From a virus, in IMG/VR virus record IMGVR_UViG_3300036770_004060, positions 1 to 64,000 of that record: a DNA stretch of 64,000 bases. One strand, 5' to 3'. The notes under the pieces were generated by a model, which saw only the letters and a program-made list of their open reading frames with translations, was not told where the DNA came from and ran no database searches. How positions within the stretch are numbered: position 1 is the first letter of the stretch; each line of letters begins with the position of its first letter. Below, piece after piece: positions 41,006-50,538 of the stretch. The translations under genes were made by a program, and so were the position numbers.

Positions 41006-41168
41006 AGAAATTAATAAGGTTGAGCGGCACATCTTATACGAGTTGCTAAACCATGAAGCATTTTTCACGATGGACATCGAGGACAGCTTGAACTCACTTA
41101 AAAAACACTATACACCTGAGCAGGTTCAGGAAGTTTTTGATAAATATGTAGATAGTTACAGTTTTTAA
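40992..41168 (+). CDS. Small acidic helical protein, 58 aa
   Basis: ATG at 40992. Segments VERHILYELLNHEAFF and TPEQVQEVFDKYV suggest a compact helical bundle. Overlaps the preceding gene. Function unknown. Confidence 0.5.
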   Translation: MKKNKEINKVERHILYELLNHEAFFTMDIEDSLNSLKKHYTPEQVQEVFDKYVDSYSF

Positions 41169-41184
41169 TTCTTTATTATGTATT

Positions 41185-41322
41185 ATGTATAAAAATATGT
41201 ATAAAAAAAGGAGAAAGGTTGTTAGGTTACAACGTAAAATATACACGTTAACCGACATCTTAAACTATTGGGATAGCTTCAACTTAAATTTATTTATCCA
41301 ATTAATTAACGCTAAAAAATAA
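41185..41322 (+). CDS. Small basic protein, 45 aa
   Basis: ATG at 41185; a Lys/Arg cluster (KKRRKVVRLQRK) then a Leu/Ile/Asn-rich tail. Ends 6 bp before the next gene. Possibly nucleic-acid-binding; no family known. Confidence 0.4.
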   Translation: MYKNMYKKRRKVVRLQRKIYTLTDILNYWDSFNLNLFIQLINAKK

Positions 41323-41328
41323 AACACT

Positions 41329-41568
41329 ATGAAAGAGAAAGATTTTAAAGTTAATTTACATGAATTTGAGGATAAGTTTGAACATATATCAAACGTTATA
41401 GTTCGGAATGATAGGAGAGAGATGTCGCAAACTATATTTGAATTTTGCTCGGACGAGCTTGAGGATGACGATATTAAGTTAATTGCTGCGGAAAGTAAGA
41501 AAGAACTTAGAAAAAGATTAAAGAAGTTAATTGAATACTACTTTAATGAGTTAATTTTAAACAATTAA
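41329..41568 (+). CDS. Hypothetical early protein, 79 aa
   Basis: Very acidic/basic helical protein (FEDKFEHISNVIVRNDRREM). No recognised family. 94 bp without a clear gene follow it, except a possible 26-codon frame from GTG 41572 that I do not call. Confidence 0.55.
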   Translation: MKEKDFKVNLHEFEDKFEHISNVIVRNDRREMSQTIFEFCSDELEDDDIKLIAAESKKELRKRLKKLIEYYFNELILNN

Positions 41569-41662
41569 ACCGTGGAAAATATAGAAATAATAGAGCCTAA
41601 ACTAAAATATATGTGGTGTATTTTAGAACATCTCACGAAAGTTGTAATATAAATAATAAAGC

Positions 41663-41833
41663 ATGAATAATAAAACGAATCAATCAATACAGTTTGACAA
41701 AGATAAATGGGATTATTTGTATTCTATTTACGGAAAAAATCTTCGTGAGCGTATTAAGAATTTAGTTTACGATGGATTTAAAAAAGACTTAGAGAAATTA
41801 GAAAATAATATTAATTATCATGAAAACAAGTAA
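41663..41833 (+). CDS. Small early protein, 56 aa
   Basis: ATG at 41663; helical, charged (KNLRERIKNLVYDGFKKDLE). Overlaps the next gene by 14 bp. Confidence 0.45.
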   Translation: MNNKTNQSIQFDKDKWDYLYSIYGKNLRERIKNLVYDGFKKDLEKLENNINYHENK

Positions 41834-41993
41834 TTATATAGCTATATCTTCAAAAGATGACTATTGGATTTGTCTAAGCAAGCCTTGTGAAAAGAAAAAT
41901 GCGCTTCTTTTTAGAGATTGTTTGTCAAGAGATGAATTTTTTCACATAAAAACAGTAAAGCAGGTAAAAAATCATAAAAAAGTCATTTATTAA
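41820..41993 (+). CDS. Small early protein, 57 aa
   Basis: ATG at 41820 inside the previous gene. Contains WICLSKPCEKKNALLFRDC with two Cys; no zinc pattern complete. Function unknown. Confidence 0.45.
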   Translation: MKTSNYIAISSKDDYWICLSKPCEKKNALLFRDCLSRDEFFHIKTVKQVKNHKKVIY

Positions 41994-42002
41994 TTTTTAA
42001 AC

Positions 42003-42209
42003 ATGAAAATAGATAAAGAACTTTCTGAAATTGTTAAAAACGATAATAAATTCAGAAAAATAATGAGAGAAGAAATGGCTTTTAGCTGGACTTTAAATTT
42101 AAGAAACAACTCTAGCATAACACATTTGTATTATCCCAATAAATTTGAAGACGAGTTCATAAAATGCGACATTATTAACAGTGAATTTGAACTTCAAGAA
42201 ATAAATTAA
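42003..42209 (+). CDS. Small early protein, 68 aa
   Basis: Charged helical protein, no recognised family. 158 bp follow before the next gene; they hold only a 20-codon frame from 42214 that may be a remnant. Confidence 0.5.
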   Translation: MKIDKELSEIVKNDNKFRKIMREEMAFSWTLNLRNNSSITHLYYPNKFEDEFIKCDIINSEFELQEIN

Positions 42210-42367
42210 AACTATGAAAATTAAAGAAATTATTAGACAAAATCGTAGGACATCAAGAAAAATATGTTATTTGTAGGACAAGAAACGAGAGAATATATTT
42301 AATAACCGCACGAAGCCAAGCATGTTTTATATTGTGTGTTGTGCGTAGTGCTTTAATAATCAAAACA

Positions 42368-42655
42368 ATGACAAAATCAGAATTTAAACAAAAGTATTTT
42401 ACCAATAATTTTTATTGGGTTGATGAAAAAAACTACGAAAAACTTCAACAAATAGGGATTGAAGTTGGTTGCCTTTGCCATACTGGCGATGCTTCAATTA
42501 TAAAATGGCACGAAGGTTTTAAAAACTTGGGATTTAGAACCTATGAGAAAAATAATAATATAACAATGTTTCAAAAAGAGCCTTTCTTGCTACATACCGA
42601 AAAAGCAACTGATTATGATGAAATGATTTGGGCTTATTCGGAGTATTGCCAATAA
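42368..42655 (+). CDS. Hypothetical early protein, 95 aa
   Basis: ATG 42368 (MTKSEFKQKYF) is chosen over an upstream TTG. Aromatic-rich, with EVGCLCHTGDASIIKWHEGF. No known family. An intergenic cassette follows. Confidence 0.55.
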   Translation: MTKSEFKQKYFTNNFYWVDEKNYEKLQQIGIEVGCLCHTGDASIIKWHEGFKNLGFRTYEKNNNITMFQKEPFLLHTEKATDYDEMIWAYSEYCQ

Positions 42656-42703
42656 CTAATATATATGCGTAACAAAACAATTTAGTAACTTAAAAAAAAT
42701 AAT
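42652..42703 (+). repeat. Intergenic cassette, copy A
   Basis: A 52-bp spacer of the form ATAACTAA, ATATATGCG, TAACAAAAC, ATTTAGTAA, CTTAAAAA ending at the next ATG. Related copies: 43947-43998, 46259-46310, and a partial one at 44558-44598. Confidence 0.65.
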
Positions 42704-42907
42704 ATGTGGTGTATAGAAGCAAAGGCAAAAATTGATATTCTTTTAGGGGTAAATGAACAGAAAGATTTTTTTGTAGTAAAAAGTGGCGATACCATTACTG
42801 TAACCAAAGGCAGAAATGAAAAGTATGCTTTGTGGCATCATACTGGAATATGGGACCTACCAAAAGAATATGTCGGTGAAACTTTAAGGGTAATTTCTAA
42901 CTCGTAG
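42704..42907 (+). CDS. Hypothetical early protein, 67 aa
   Basis: Beta-rich small protein (KIDILLGVNEQKDFFVVKSG), directly after cassette A and 4 bp before the methyltransferase gene. No family recognised. Confidence 0.55.
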   Translation: MWCIEAKAKIDILLGVNEQKDFFVVKSGDTITVTKGRNEKYALWHHTGIWDLPKEYVGETLRVISNS

Positions 42908-42911
42908 TTGT

Positions 42912-43868
42912 GTGGTGGGTATTAAAAATAAAGATTTGGAAGTAAATAAAATATATCACAATGACTGGATGAATAACCAACTACCTGATAAATCGGTGCA
43001 GTTGATTATTGCAGACCCACCATATTTTGAAGTGAAAGGTGAATTTGATTTTATATGGAAATCATTTGATGACTATTTGAAAGACGTTGAAAAGTGGGCT
43101 ATTGAATGTAAACGCTTACTTACTGACAATGGAACACTTTTTTGGTATGGCAACTCAAAGAAAATAGCATACAGCCAAATAATACTTGATAAGTATTTTA
43201 ACTTGGAAAACTCTTTGGTTTGGAGAAAAAAGGATAGCATTCAATATCAATATTATAGCCCTGATTTGGCAAGGACTTTTAATACACATAACGAAAGGCT
43301 GTTGATGTATTCTGCTAAAGTATTTGACAAAGGAAATCCATTTGCTGAATACCTAAATTACAAATTGAAATTTTACAGCATAAAAACAAAGGAGGTGCAA
43401 GAGTTATTTCCAAGTCGAACAGGAGGGTTAACTGGGTGCGTTTCAAATTGGCTGAATGGAGATAATGTAATGACGGAAGAACAATATTTGAAAGTTCAAA
43501 ATAAGTGGGGCAAACATATTTTTGATAAAGAATATAAAACACTTATTGACGAATACGAAAAAGCAAGGAGATTTTTCTACAACCCTAACAAGTATGAGGA
43601 AGTATTAGAATTTTCACAGGAAGGGCATAAAACAGGGAAATACGAACACGATACTTGTAAGCCTGAAACACTTACAAGGGCTTTAATTTTGACTTGTAGC
43701 CGTGTAAAGGACTTAGTGTTTATTCCTTTTGCTGGAAGTGGAACAGAAGTAGCAATGGCAATAAAAGAAGGCAGAAATGCAATAGGATTTGACATTGAAG
43801 AAAAGTATGTTGAAATGGGAAACAAACGAACCGATATTATTAAAGCTCAACCGTCTTTATTTTTTTAA
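42912..43868 (+). CDS. N6-adenine/N4-cytosine DNA methyltransferase
   Basis: 318 aa, beta-class order: catalytic motif IV DPPY at residues 35-38, a large central region, then the SAM-binding motif FAGSGTEVAMA near 274 and NAIGFDIEEKYVEM after it. Modifies A or C in a specific sequence. No partner restriction gene lies nearby, so it is an orphan and probably shields phage DNA from host restriction. GTG start at 42912. Confidence 0.85.
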   Translation: MVGIKNKDLEVNKIYHNDWMNNQLPDKSVQLIIADPPYFEVKGEFDFIWKSFDDYLKDVEKWAIECKRLLTDNGTLFWYGNSKKIAYSQIILDKYFNLENSLVWRKKDSIQYQYYSPDLARTFNTHNERLLMYSAKVFDKGNPFAEYLNYKLKFYSIKTKEVQELFPSRTGGLTGCVSNWLNGDNVMTEEQYLKVQNKWGKHIFDKEYKTLIDEYEKARRFFYNPNKYEEVLEFSQEGHKTGKYEHDTCKPETLTRALILTCSRVKDLVFIPFAGSGTEVAMAIKEGRNAIGFDIEEKYVEMGNKRTDIIKAQPSLFF

Positions 43869-43955
43869 ATGTGCGGTGGCAAAAAAAAGAAAAGAAAAAG
43901 AATGATACGACAAATGCTCAATTGGAAACGAAATGTAGCACTTGCTTATAACTAA
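43869..43955 (+). CDS. Tiny Lys/Arg-rich peptide, 28 aa
   Basis: ATG at 43869 overlaps the methyltransferase stop (TAAATG). Sequence MCGGKKKKRKRMIRQM then NWKRN. Strongly basic, could bind nucleic acid; it may also be a chance frame. Confidence 0.35.
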   Translation: MCGGKKKKRKRMIRQMLNWKRNVALAYN

Positions 43956-43998
43956 AATATATGCGTAAAAAAAGATTTAGTAAATTAAAAGAAAAACT
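43947..43998 (+). repeat. Intergenic cassette, copy B
   Basis: Shares ATAACTAAAATATATGCGTA and GATTTAGTAA with copy A; precedes the 127-aa gene. Confidence 0.65.
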
Positions 43999-44382
43999 AT
44001 GATGATAATATACAAAGTAAACGAAACATTCTACACTAACTACGACCAAGCCTACTTAAATGCCGAAAAGTTAGGTGTAAAAGTAGAAGATGTGTACGTG
44101 GTAGAAAGTGAAGAACCCGAAGTAGAAATACACGGAGATACACTTAAAGTATCATTCGATAATGGCGATAAGTTTGAATTGGAAATAGAATTTGAAGATG
44201 TACTTGAAGATTGTTCAGACGACCCAGAGGATGCTAGAACTCTTATTTGTAAAGAAATTGAACAAATAGACTTTATTTTTGAACCTTATAAGCACACTTT
44301 AGAGCTAAATAAGTCTAAAATCACGGATGAATTGAAAAGAGAAATTGAATATTATGCTGAAAGAATTAAAGATAAATTTTGA
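43999..44382 (+). CDS. Acidic hypothetical protein, 127 aa
   Basis: Extremely acidic (many EE, ED, DD pairs) with a beta-rich first half (EVEIHGDTLKVSFDNGDKFE). No known family. Acidic small phage proteins can be DNA mimics, but that is speculation here. Confidence 0.6.
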   Translation: MMIIYKVNETFYTNYDQAYLNAEKLGVKVEDVYVVESEEPEVEIHGDTLKVSFDNGDKFELEIEFEDVLEDCSDDPEDARTLICKEIEQIDFIFEPYKHTLELNKSKITDELKREIEYYAERIKDKF

Positions 44383-44409
44383 AAATTAATAATTAAAATA
44401 AAAATCAAT

Positions 44410-44514
44410 ATGGAAAACAAATCAACATTTAAGAAGATACTCGGCATTTCTCTTTATGTCTTCTTACCAGCAGTATTTTTAAGGTTGTTTAATATCTCTG
44501 TTATTGTGAACTGA
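44410..44514 (+). CDS. Single-span membrane peptide, 34 aa
   Basis: ATG at 44410. A short basic N-terminus is followed by one hydrophobic helix (ILGISLYVFLPAVFLRLF). Function unknown. Confidence 0.4.
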   Translation: MENKSTFKKILGISLYVFLPAVFLRLFNISVIVN

Positions 44515-44557
44515 ATTAGAGTTTTTAGAAGCACAAAAAGTGGTGAAAAAATATAGA

Positions 44558-44595
44558 GCACAACAAAAAGATTTAGTAACTTAAAAATAAAAAAA

Positions 44596-44598
<3 letters not shown>
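44558..44598 (+). repeat. Intergenic cassette, partial copy D
   Basis: ACAACAAAAAGATTTAGTAA followed by CTTAAAAATAA, ending at an ATG; lacks the ATAACTAA half. Confidence 0.5.
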
Positions 44599-46045
<1,447 letters not shown>

Positions 46046-46056
46046 TTTTTAAAACA

Positions 46057-46263
46057 ATGAGTAAATTAAAAGAACTAAAATTAGAATTAAAAGACTTGCA
46101 CAAACATAGAGTTGAAGAAAAAGTTTTGTTTGCAAGATGCGGTGTAACTGGAAAAGAGATGAGATTAACATTTTATGGAGGCATTCAGGTTTGGCAAAAT
46201 GAAAAACTGATTCGTGAATTTGTGCAAGAGTTTCAAGCTGTAGAGTTTTTTAATGGCTTATAA
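46057..46263 (+). CDS. Hypothetical early protein, 68 aa
   Basis: Starts 11 bp after rtcB. Helical N-terminus (LKELKLELKDLHKHRVEEKV), then a beta part (MRLTFYGGIQVW). No family recognised. Confidence 0.5.
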   Translation: MSKLKELKLELKDLHKHRVEEKVLFARCGVTGKEMRLTFYGGIQVWQNEKLIREFVQEFQAVEFFNGL

Positions 46264-46310
46264 CTAAATATATACGCAACAAAACGATTTAGTAATTAAA
46301 AATAATAATT
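46259..46310 (+). repeat. Intergenic cassette, copy C
   Basis: ATAACTAAATATATACGCAA then CAAAACGATTTAGTAA, ending at the next ATG. Same layout as copies A and B. Confidence 0.65.
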
Positions 46311-46583
46311 ATGGATTTAAAAAAAACAACAATTCACGATGACACGGAAAACTATTATACAGGAAACGATAGTATGTACTACCCTGACAAACAAAGTAAC
46401 CACCTAGCGATACTGTTACTTAAAGAAAAAGTAAATCAATTTAAAAAAGAGCTTGATTCAATTCAAAAGAAAAGAGGATATATGTATTCTTTAAACTTTG
46501 AATATTATAAAAATAGGAAAAATGAGTTGAGTAAATGTATTTCTGAATTAGAATTATCTATTTACAAATTAAAAAGTTTATGA
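46311..46583 (+). CDS. Helical early protein, 90 aa
   Basis: Residues 35-90 form a Lys/Glu/Leu helical hairpin. No known family. Ends in an ATGA overlap with the next small frame. Confidence 0.5.
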   Translation: MDLKKTTIHDDTENYYTGNDSMYYPDKQSNHLAILLLKEKVNQFKKELDSIQKKRGYMYSLNFEYYKNRKNELSKCISELELSIYKLKSL

Positions 46584-46666
46584 AAAACTACAGAGGATAT
46601 TCAATATGCCAAAAGGAGAGCATTCCCGAATCTGCGAAAATGACGTTGAATGATAACAGATGTTAG
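46580..46666 (+). CDS. Small peptide, 28 aa
   Basis: ATG at 46580 overlaps the preceding stop (ATGA), which favours translation. Sequence begins MKNYRGYSICQKES. May be a truncated gene. Confidence 0.3.
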   Translation: MKNYRGYSICQKESIPESAKMTLNDNRC

Positions 46667-46699
46667 TAGTTTTTTAAATTAAATTAAATAAAAATAAAC

Positions 46700-46918
46700 A
46701 TGAAAGATACTGAATTTAACTTTATAAAAGATGGAAAAATAGGACTTATTACAACTGATAACGGCAGAATAGTTCAACTTGCTATGACGGAAGAACAAAA
46801 TACAACCATACAATTTTTAATTGGATTATTGAGCCAAAAAGAACCACTTATAAAAATGGATGAAGAACATGACCTTGTTTTAAAGTCAACAGTTAAAAAT
46901 TATAAAAAACGGCGTTAA
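46700..46918 (+). CDS. Hypothetical early protein, 72 aa
   Basis: Acidic beta-alpha protein (EFNFIKDGKIGLITTDNGRI) with a basic C-terminus. No recognised family. Confidence 0.5.
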   Translation: MKDTEFNFIKDGKIGLITTDNGRIVQLAMTEEQNTTIQFLIGLLSQKEPLIKMDEEHDLVLKSTVKNYKKRR

Positions 46919-47009
46919 TTCTAAAATTATGGAACATAACGAAATAAATATAACATATTGAATATCAATATACTTATTAAAATAAGGAATGTTTTAAACC
47001 ATTTAAGGA

Positions 47010-47366
47010 ATGACTATGAAATACACAGAAAAAGAAATAAATTATTGGATGGAGCAGTACCAAATGGAAAGTTGGATAATAGAGGACAGGAAAAAAGAAC
47101 TAAAACAACGCATTAAACAGGCTGAAAATGGGTTTATAAAAGAAAAACTTATCTCTCCGTTATGTAAGTCAAAAAACCATATTAAAGAACCACTATTTGC
47201 GTTAAAAGAACAGCTTAAACAACTTGAATACGAAGAACCAGTTGAGGCAATATACCACCACTCAATAGGTAGATATAAAATGAGTGAGTTTGCCGAAATT
47301 ATCAAGGAAGAACTTGAAAAAGATAAATACAAACACCTGCCAAAAATAAAAACTAACTATTATTAA
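47010..47366 (+). CDS. Coiled-coil early protein, 118 aa
   Basis: Helical and highly charged throughout (RKKELKQRIKQAE), ATG at 47010 with a second in-frame ATG at 47016. No known family. Last gene before the next promoter. Confidence 0.5.
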   Translation: MTMKYTEKEINYWMEQYQMESWIIEDRKKELKQRIKQAENGFIKEKLISPLCKSKNHIKEPLFALKEQLKQLEYEEPVEAIYHHSIGRYKMSEFAEIIKEELEKDKYKHLPKIKTNYY

Positions 47367-47385
47367 TTAATCTAAAAATAATTAC

Positions 47386-47393
47386 TATATTTG
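47386..47393 (+). promoter_or_regulatory. Promoter of the replication/recombination operon
   Basis: TATATTTG, a perfect -7 box, after an AT-rich stretch without a clear -33. It is followed by a leader of about 110 nt (47398-47506) containing a possible short hairpin, CCCT-TACGGT-AGGG. Confidence 0.6.
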
Positions 47394-47418
47394 TACCAGC
47401 TATTAATCAATACCGTAT

Positions 47419-47529
47419 ATGAAATTCAAAAATTTAAGTCCTAGTAAAGATGATGCCCTTACGGTAGGGAATAGCCTTTGTCTTGAACGGACTTATTTTT
47501 TTAATCATGAAATATTCCGAGCAAATTAA
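47419..47529 (+). CDS. Possible leader peptide, 36 aa
   Basis: ATG 47419 opens a frame (MKFKNLSPSKDDALTVGNSL) that runs 23 bp into the HNH gene in another frame. Its product matches nothing known. It could be a leader peptide or a chance frame. Confidence 0.3.
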   Translation: MKFKNLSPSKDDALTVGNSLCLERTYFFNHEIFRAN

Positions 47530-48028
47530 AAGTGCTAAATGGCAAAAAAGACGATTAGATATACTCAATAGAGATGAGTTTACTTGTCAAGAATGTGGAA
47601 ATAAAGAGTTAACACTCCATGTTCACCATAAACAATATAGGAAAAATGCTTCTATATGGGAGTATGAAAACTGGGAACTAACCACACTTTGTGAAAAATG
47701 CCATAGCGATACACACGAAAAACTAATAACTAAAAAGGAAGAATATGTTAAACTTATTGAACTTTTAGATAAGTTTAGTGAAGAAGAAAAAAAAGGGTTA
47801 TTAAGTTTATTAGATTCAATTTGTCGTTATACTAGAAACGGAAATTTTCCAAACCTAATCTATTATTTATACATGACCGCAATTTCTAATGAATTTATTA
47901 ATAGAATTTACAATGAACTAGAATTTCTAACAAAACAAAGGGAAGATTATTATTCTTTATTGGGAGAACTTCAAAAATTTCAAGAAATTGAGAATAATAA
48001 TATACCTAATAAACCTTTTTTATTTTGA
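47507..48028 (+). CDS. HNH endonuclease, 173 aa
   Basis: ATG 47507 (MKYSEQIKSAKWQKRRLDIL) is preferred to an upstream TTG. Classical HNH core: CQECGNKELTLHVHHKQY, then LTTLCEKCHSDTHEK, with two CxxC zinc pairs. The C-terminal 90 residues are helical. It heads the replication operon. May be a nicking or homing-type nuclease. Confidence 0.8.
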   Translation: MKYSEQIKSAKWQKRRLDILNRDEFTCQECGNKELTLHVHHKQYRKNASIWEYENWELTTLCEKCHSDTHEKLITKKEEYVKLIELLDKFSEEEKKGLLSLLDSICRYTRNGNFPNLIYYLYMTAISNEFINRIYNELEFLTKQREDYYSLLGELQKFQEIENNNIPNKPFLF

Positions 48029-48031
48029 TAT

Positions 48032-48871
48032 ATGAAAGAAACTTTCATTATTAGAACTGAATGGTGGGATGCCATTTCTGAACTAAACCTAAATGACCAA
48101 GCGTTGATATTTAGGTTATTGTTTGAGTACCATTTAGGGAAACCTATCAATAACCTAAATAACCTATCGGTTAAATTGGTTTGGAAGCTGATAGAGCCAA
48201 ACCTCCAAAGAAACGTTGAATACTACGATAAGAGAAGATTTACATCTATTGAAAACGGCAAAAAAGGAGGTCGTCCATCAAAACCTAAAAATAACCTAAA
48301 AAAACCTAAAAAACCCTTATCTGATTCTGATTCTGATAATAATATTAAAATAGATACTAACGTATCTACAAAAGAAAAACATTTTGAGGATAATTCTATT
48401 TCCTTACAAACTAAAATTTCAAACATTTCTAATCGGGGGTCGGGGCAGGGGGTCGCCGAATCGAAAACGGAGGAATCATACATACACCCAATTTGTTTGT
48501 ACATAAAAAAATCATGTCCTAACATTTCCAAGATGAAAGACCCTCTTACCAACGAAGAAGCTAAACGGCTTGAAGCTGATTTTTCCAAAGAGGGGCTACT
48601 AGAAATTTTTCAGGCTATGGAAAACTATAAAGACCTCAATAAAAAAAACAATTCGGTTAATCTAACGCTTAGAAACTGGATTACAAAAAGAAGAAGAGAT
48701 GGTGATAAATACTTCGCTATGGAATCTAGTATAAAGCAAAAAACCAAAGCAAGAGACTGGTATCTAAATCTACCGAAAGACGTTAAGCACATGGTTGACC
48801 ATCAAGTTAAAGTCCTAAAAAGAAATCCAGAAGATGTTTATCAAGAAATGGCTAAACCTAACGAGATATGA
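48032..48871 (+). CDS. Replication initiator / DUF6291-like protein
   Basis: 279 aa. N-terminal domain (FIIRTEWWDAISELNLNDQA, then NGKKGGRPSKP) resembles the DUF6291 winged-helix domain of phage replisome organisers. A disordered Lys/Ser/Asp linker follows, then a C-terminal helical domain. The 4-bp overlap with the helicase gene fits an initiator/loader-helicase pair. Assignment is by pattern and context. Confidence 0.65.
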   Translation: MKETFIIRTEWWDAISELNLNDQALIFRLLFEYHLGKPINNLNNLSVKLVWKLIEPNLQRNVEYYDKRRFTSIENGKKGGRPSKPKNNLKKPKKPLSDSDSDNNIKIDTNVSTKEKHFEDNSISLQTKISNISNRGSGQGVAESKTEESYIHPICLYIKKSCPNISKMKDPLTNEEAKRLEADFSKEGLLEIFQAMENYKDLNKKNNSVNLTLRNWITKRRRDGDKYFAMESSIKQKTKARDWYLNLPKDVKHMVDHQVKVLKRNPEDVYQEMAKPNEI

Positions 48872-49899
48872 TTTTAAAACAGGGGCATAGTATAGATTAC
48901 TTGATGGGCGTAAAGTCAGGTAATATACAAATGGGGTTAGGCATAGAAAATAGGTTTTTAGATGAATATATCCGATTTAAACGTGGGCAAATAAACATGA
49001 TTCTTGGATTTGATAATGTTGGTAAAAGTTATTGGTTTACTTGGTATGCTCTAGCTTTAAGTTCTCATCATAATTTGAAATGGTGCTTTTGGATGGGAGA
49101 AGATGAAGTAGGAGAAGTTATGATTAATTTAATTCAGATGTATTCAGGAATAAAATACGATAACCTTTCAGAAAAAGAAATTACAAGGTACATGATGAAA
49201 ATAGAACATTGGTTTGATTTTATAGATAATTCAAAAATATACACACCACAAGAATTATTATTAATTTTCAAAGAATCAGATGCTGATGGATTCTTTATAG
49301 ACCCATACACAGGACTTAAAAGAGGCTATGGATTTTCAGATAATTATGATTTTCTGAATGAGGCAAGGGCATTTTGTAATCAAAACAGAAAAACACTTTA
49401 CATTTCACTTCATCCATCAACTGAAAGCGGAAGAAACACTGGGGTTCATCCAAAAGAACATAGCATGGCTGGACACATGAAACCACCAAAAAAAGCTGAT
49501 GCAGAGGGAGGACAGTCATTTGCGAATAGGGCAGATGATTTTTGGGTTATACACCGATACCCTCAACATGAAACACAGAACCATACCACCTATGTTCATG
49601 TCAAAAAAAATAAAAGAAATAGAACTGGTGGAAAACCAACACTCATGGAGTTTCCTGTTTCTCTCGACTTTAACTACGGACTTGGATTTACAATTGGTGG
49701 GTATGACCCGATAAAAAGAAATGAAATATTAATTCAAAAACAAGAAAGTGAGCCAAAACAAGAATCAATAAACTTTTACGAACCAAAAGAAAAAGAAGAG
49801 GATATTGATTACACTAAAGAGATTAAATCATTAAAAACAAACGGATATGAAGAATATGAAGATTTTTTTAAAATGCCTGGTGGCGAACCACCATTCTAG
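48868..49899 (+). CDS. DnaB-like/RecA-fold replicative helicase ATPase
   Basis: 343 aa RecA-fold ATPase. Walker A GFDNVGKS (47-54), Walker B in DGFFIDPYTG (D145), a Q/H-rich element at LYISLHPSTE, and a long loop with GGQSFANRADDFWVIHR. This corresponds to the DnaB C-terminal domain without the N-terminal domain. It probably unwinds DNA at the fork. The acidic tail may bind partners. No primase domain is fused. Confidence 0.8.
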   Translation: MILKQGHSIDYLMGVKSGNIQMGLGIENRFLDEYIRFKRGQINMILGFDNVGKSYWFTWYALALSSHHNLKWCFWMGEDEVGEVMINLIQMYSGIKYDNLSEKEITRYMMKIEHWFDFIDNSKIYTPQELLLIFKESDADGFFIDPYTGLKRGYGFSDNYDFLNEARAFCNQNRKTLYISLHPSTESGRNTGVHPKEHSMAGHMKPPKKADAEGGQSFANRADDFWVIHRYPQHETQNHTTYVHVKKNKRNRTGGKPTLMEFPVSLDFNYGLGFTIGGYDPIKRNEILIQKQESEPKQESINFYEPKEKEEDIDYTKEIKSLKTNGYEEYEDFFKMPGGEPPF

Positions 49900-49935
49900 G
49901 TTAAAGCTAACGTTATGCGTTTTAACGCACTATCT

Positions 49936-49973
49936 TTTGCTAACCTATACATTTATATTACTTTCGTGCGAAA
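49936..49973 (+). promoter_or_regulatory. Promoter with palindromic -7 region
   Basis: TTTG (49936-49939), 19 bp, TACTTTCG (49959-49966), one mismatch to consensus. The -7 box sits inside ACTTTCG-TG-CGAAAGT, a 7-bp inverted repeat, so a repressor could cover it. A second dyad, TGCGTT-TT-AACGCA, lies at 49916-49929. Confidence 0.55.
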
Positions 49974-50020
49974 GTTCGTCAGAATCCACAAGATATACAA
50001 ATAAACGCATTAGAATAAAC

Positions 50021-50089
50021 ATGACGGAAGAAGAAATGATTAAATTAGAAAAAATGGTAGAAATAAAAAATGGATATGAATCTAAATAA
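50021..50089 (+). CDS. Small helical peptide, 22 aa
   Basis: ATG 50021, MTEEEMIKLEKMVEIKNGYE; first start codon after the promoter at 49936. Overlaps the next gene by 20 bp. Weakly supported. Confidence 0.35.
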   Translation: MTEEEMIKLEKMVEIKNGYESK

Positions 50090-50522
50090 ACTAATAGAAA
50101 ACACACTTACAGAAAAAGTTGTTTTATCCAGTCCTCAAATGGATTTAAGAGAGTACTGTTTTGAGGTATTTGAACTAACAAAAAAGATACCTTTTACGGG
50201 GTTAAAGTTTGATACTTCGTTAATAGATTTGGAATATAATATGTCTAAATATGCTTTAAATTTAGAAATTAATTTGTTTGAAAAAAGGTTGTTAATTTTA
50301 AAAAGTAAAGAGAACAGAAACGATAGTTTAATAGAATCTTTTGAGGGAACAATAGGCTCTCTTAGGTATGTTTTAAATGTTTTAGTTAAAATAGAAGAAA
50401 TGATGTTAGAGTATAGAATTTCAAGACAAAGAAATGCTGACTTAGAGTTAATTAACTTAAAACTTTTAGACGAGAATAATAAACTTAAAGAATTAAATAA
50501 AAAAATACTAAACCAAATTTAA
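50070..50522 (+). CDS. Coiled-coil protein, 150 aa
   Basis: Helical throughout with a C-terminal Leu/Asn/Lys coiled coil. No recognised family. In the replication operon. Confidence 0.5.
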   Translation: MDMNLNKLIENTLTEKVVLSSPQMDLREYCFEVFELTKKIPFTGLKFDTSLIDLEYNMSKYALNLEINLFEKRLLILKSKENRNDSLIESFEGTIGSLRYVLNVLVKIEEMMLEYRISRQRNADLELINLKLLDENNKLKELNKKILNQI

Positions 50523-50538
50523 AACAAAAAAATAAATT

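Noticed and set aside
41572-41652. 26-codon GTG frame between early genes
   Set aside because: Rare start, no motif, no overlap with neighbours; insufficient support.
42214-42276. 20-codon frame starting MKIKEIIRQN
   Set aside because: Too short, and the downstream sequence does not continue in any frame as a recognisable protein; possibly a remnant but not supportable.
49904-49948. Integron attC-like site (GCTAACGTTATGC and TGCTAACC)
   Set aside because: Core GTTRRRY is not matched and no integron context exists; the inverted repeats fit promoter operators better.
49847-50089. 80-aa lipoprotein-like frame with an LLSC sequence
   Set aside because: Its start lies inside the helicase gene, no ATG precedes the hydrophobic part, and a promoter with palindrome occupies the region.
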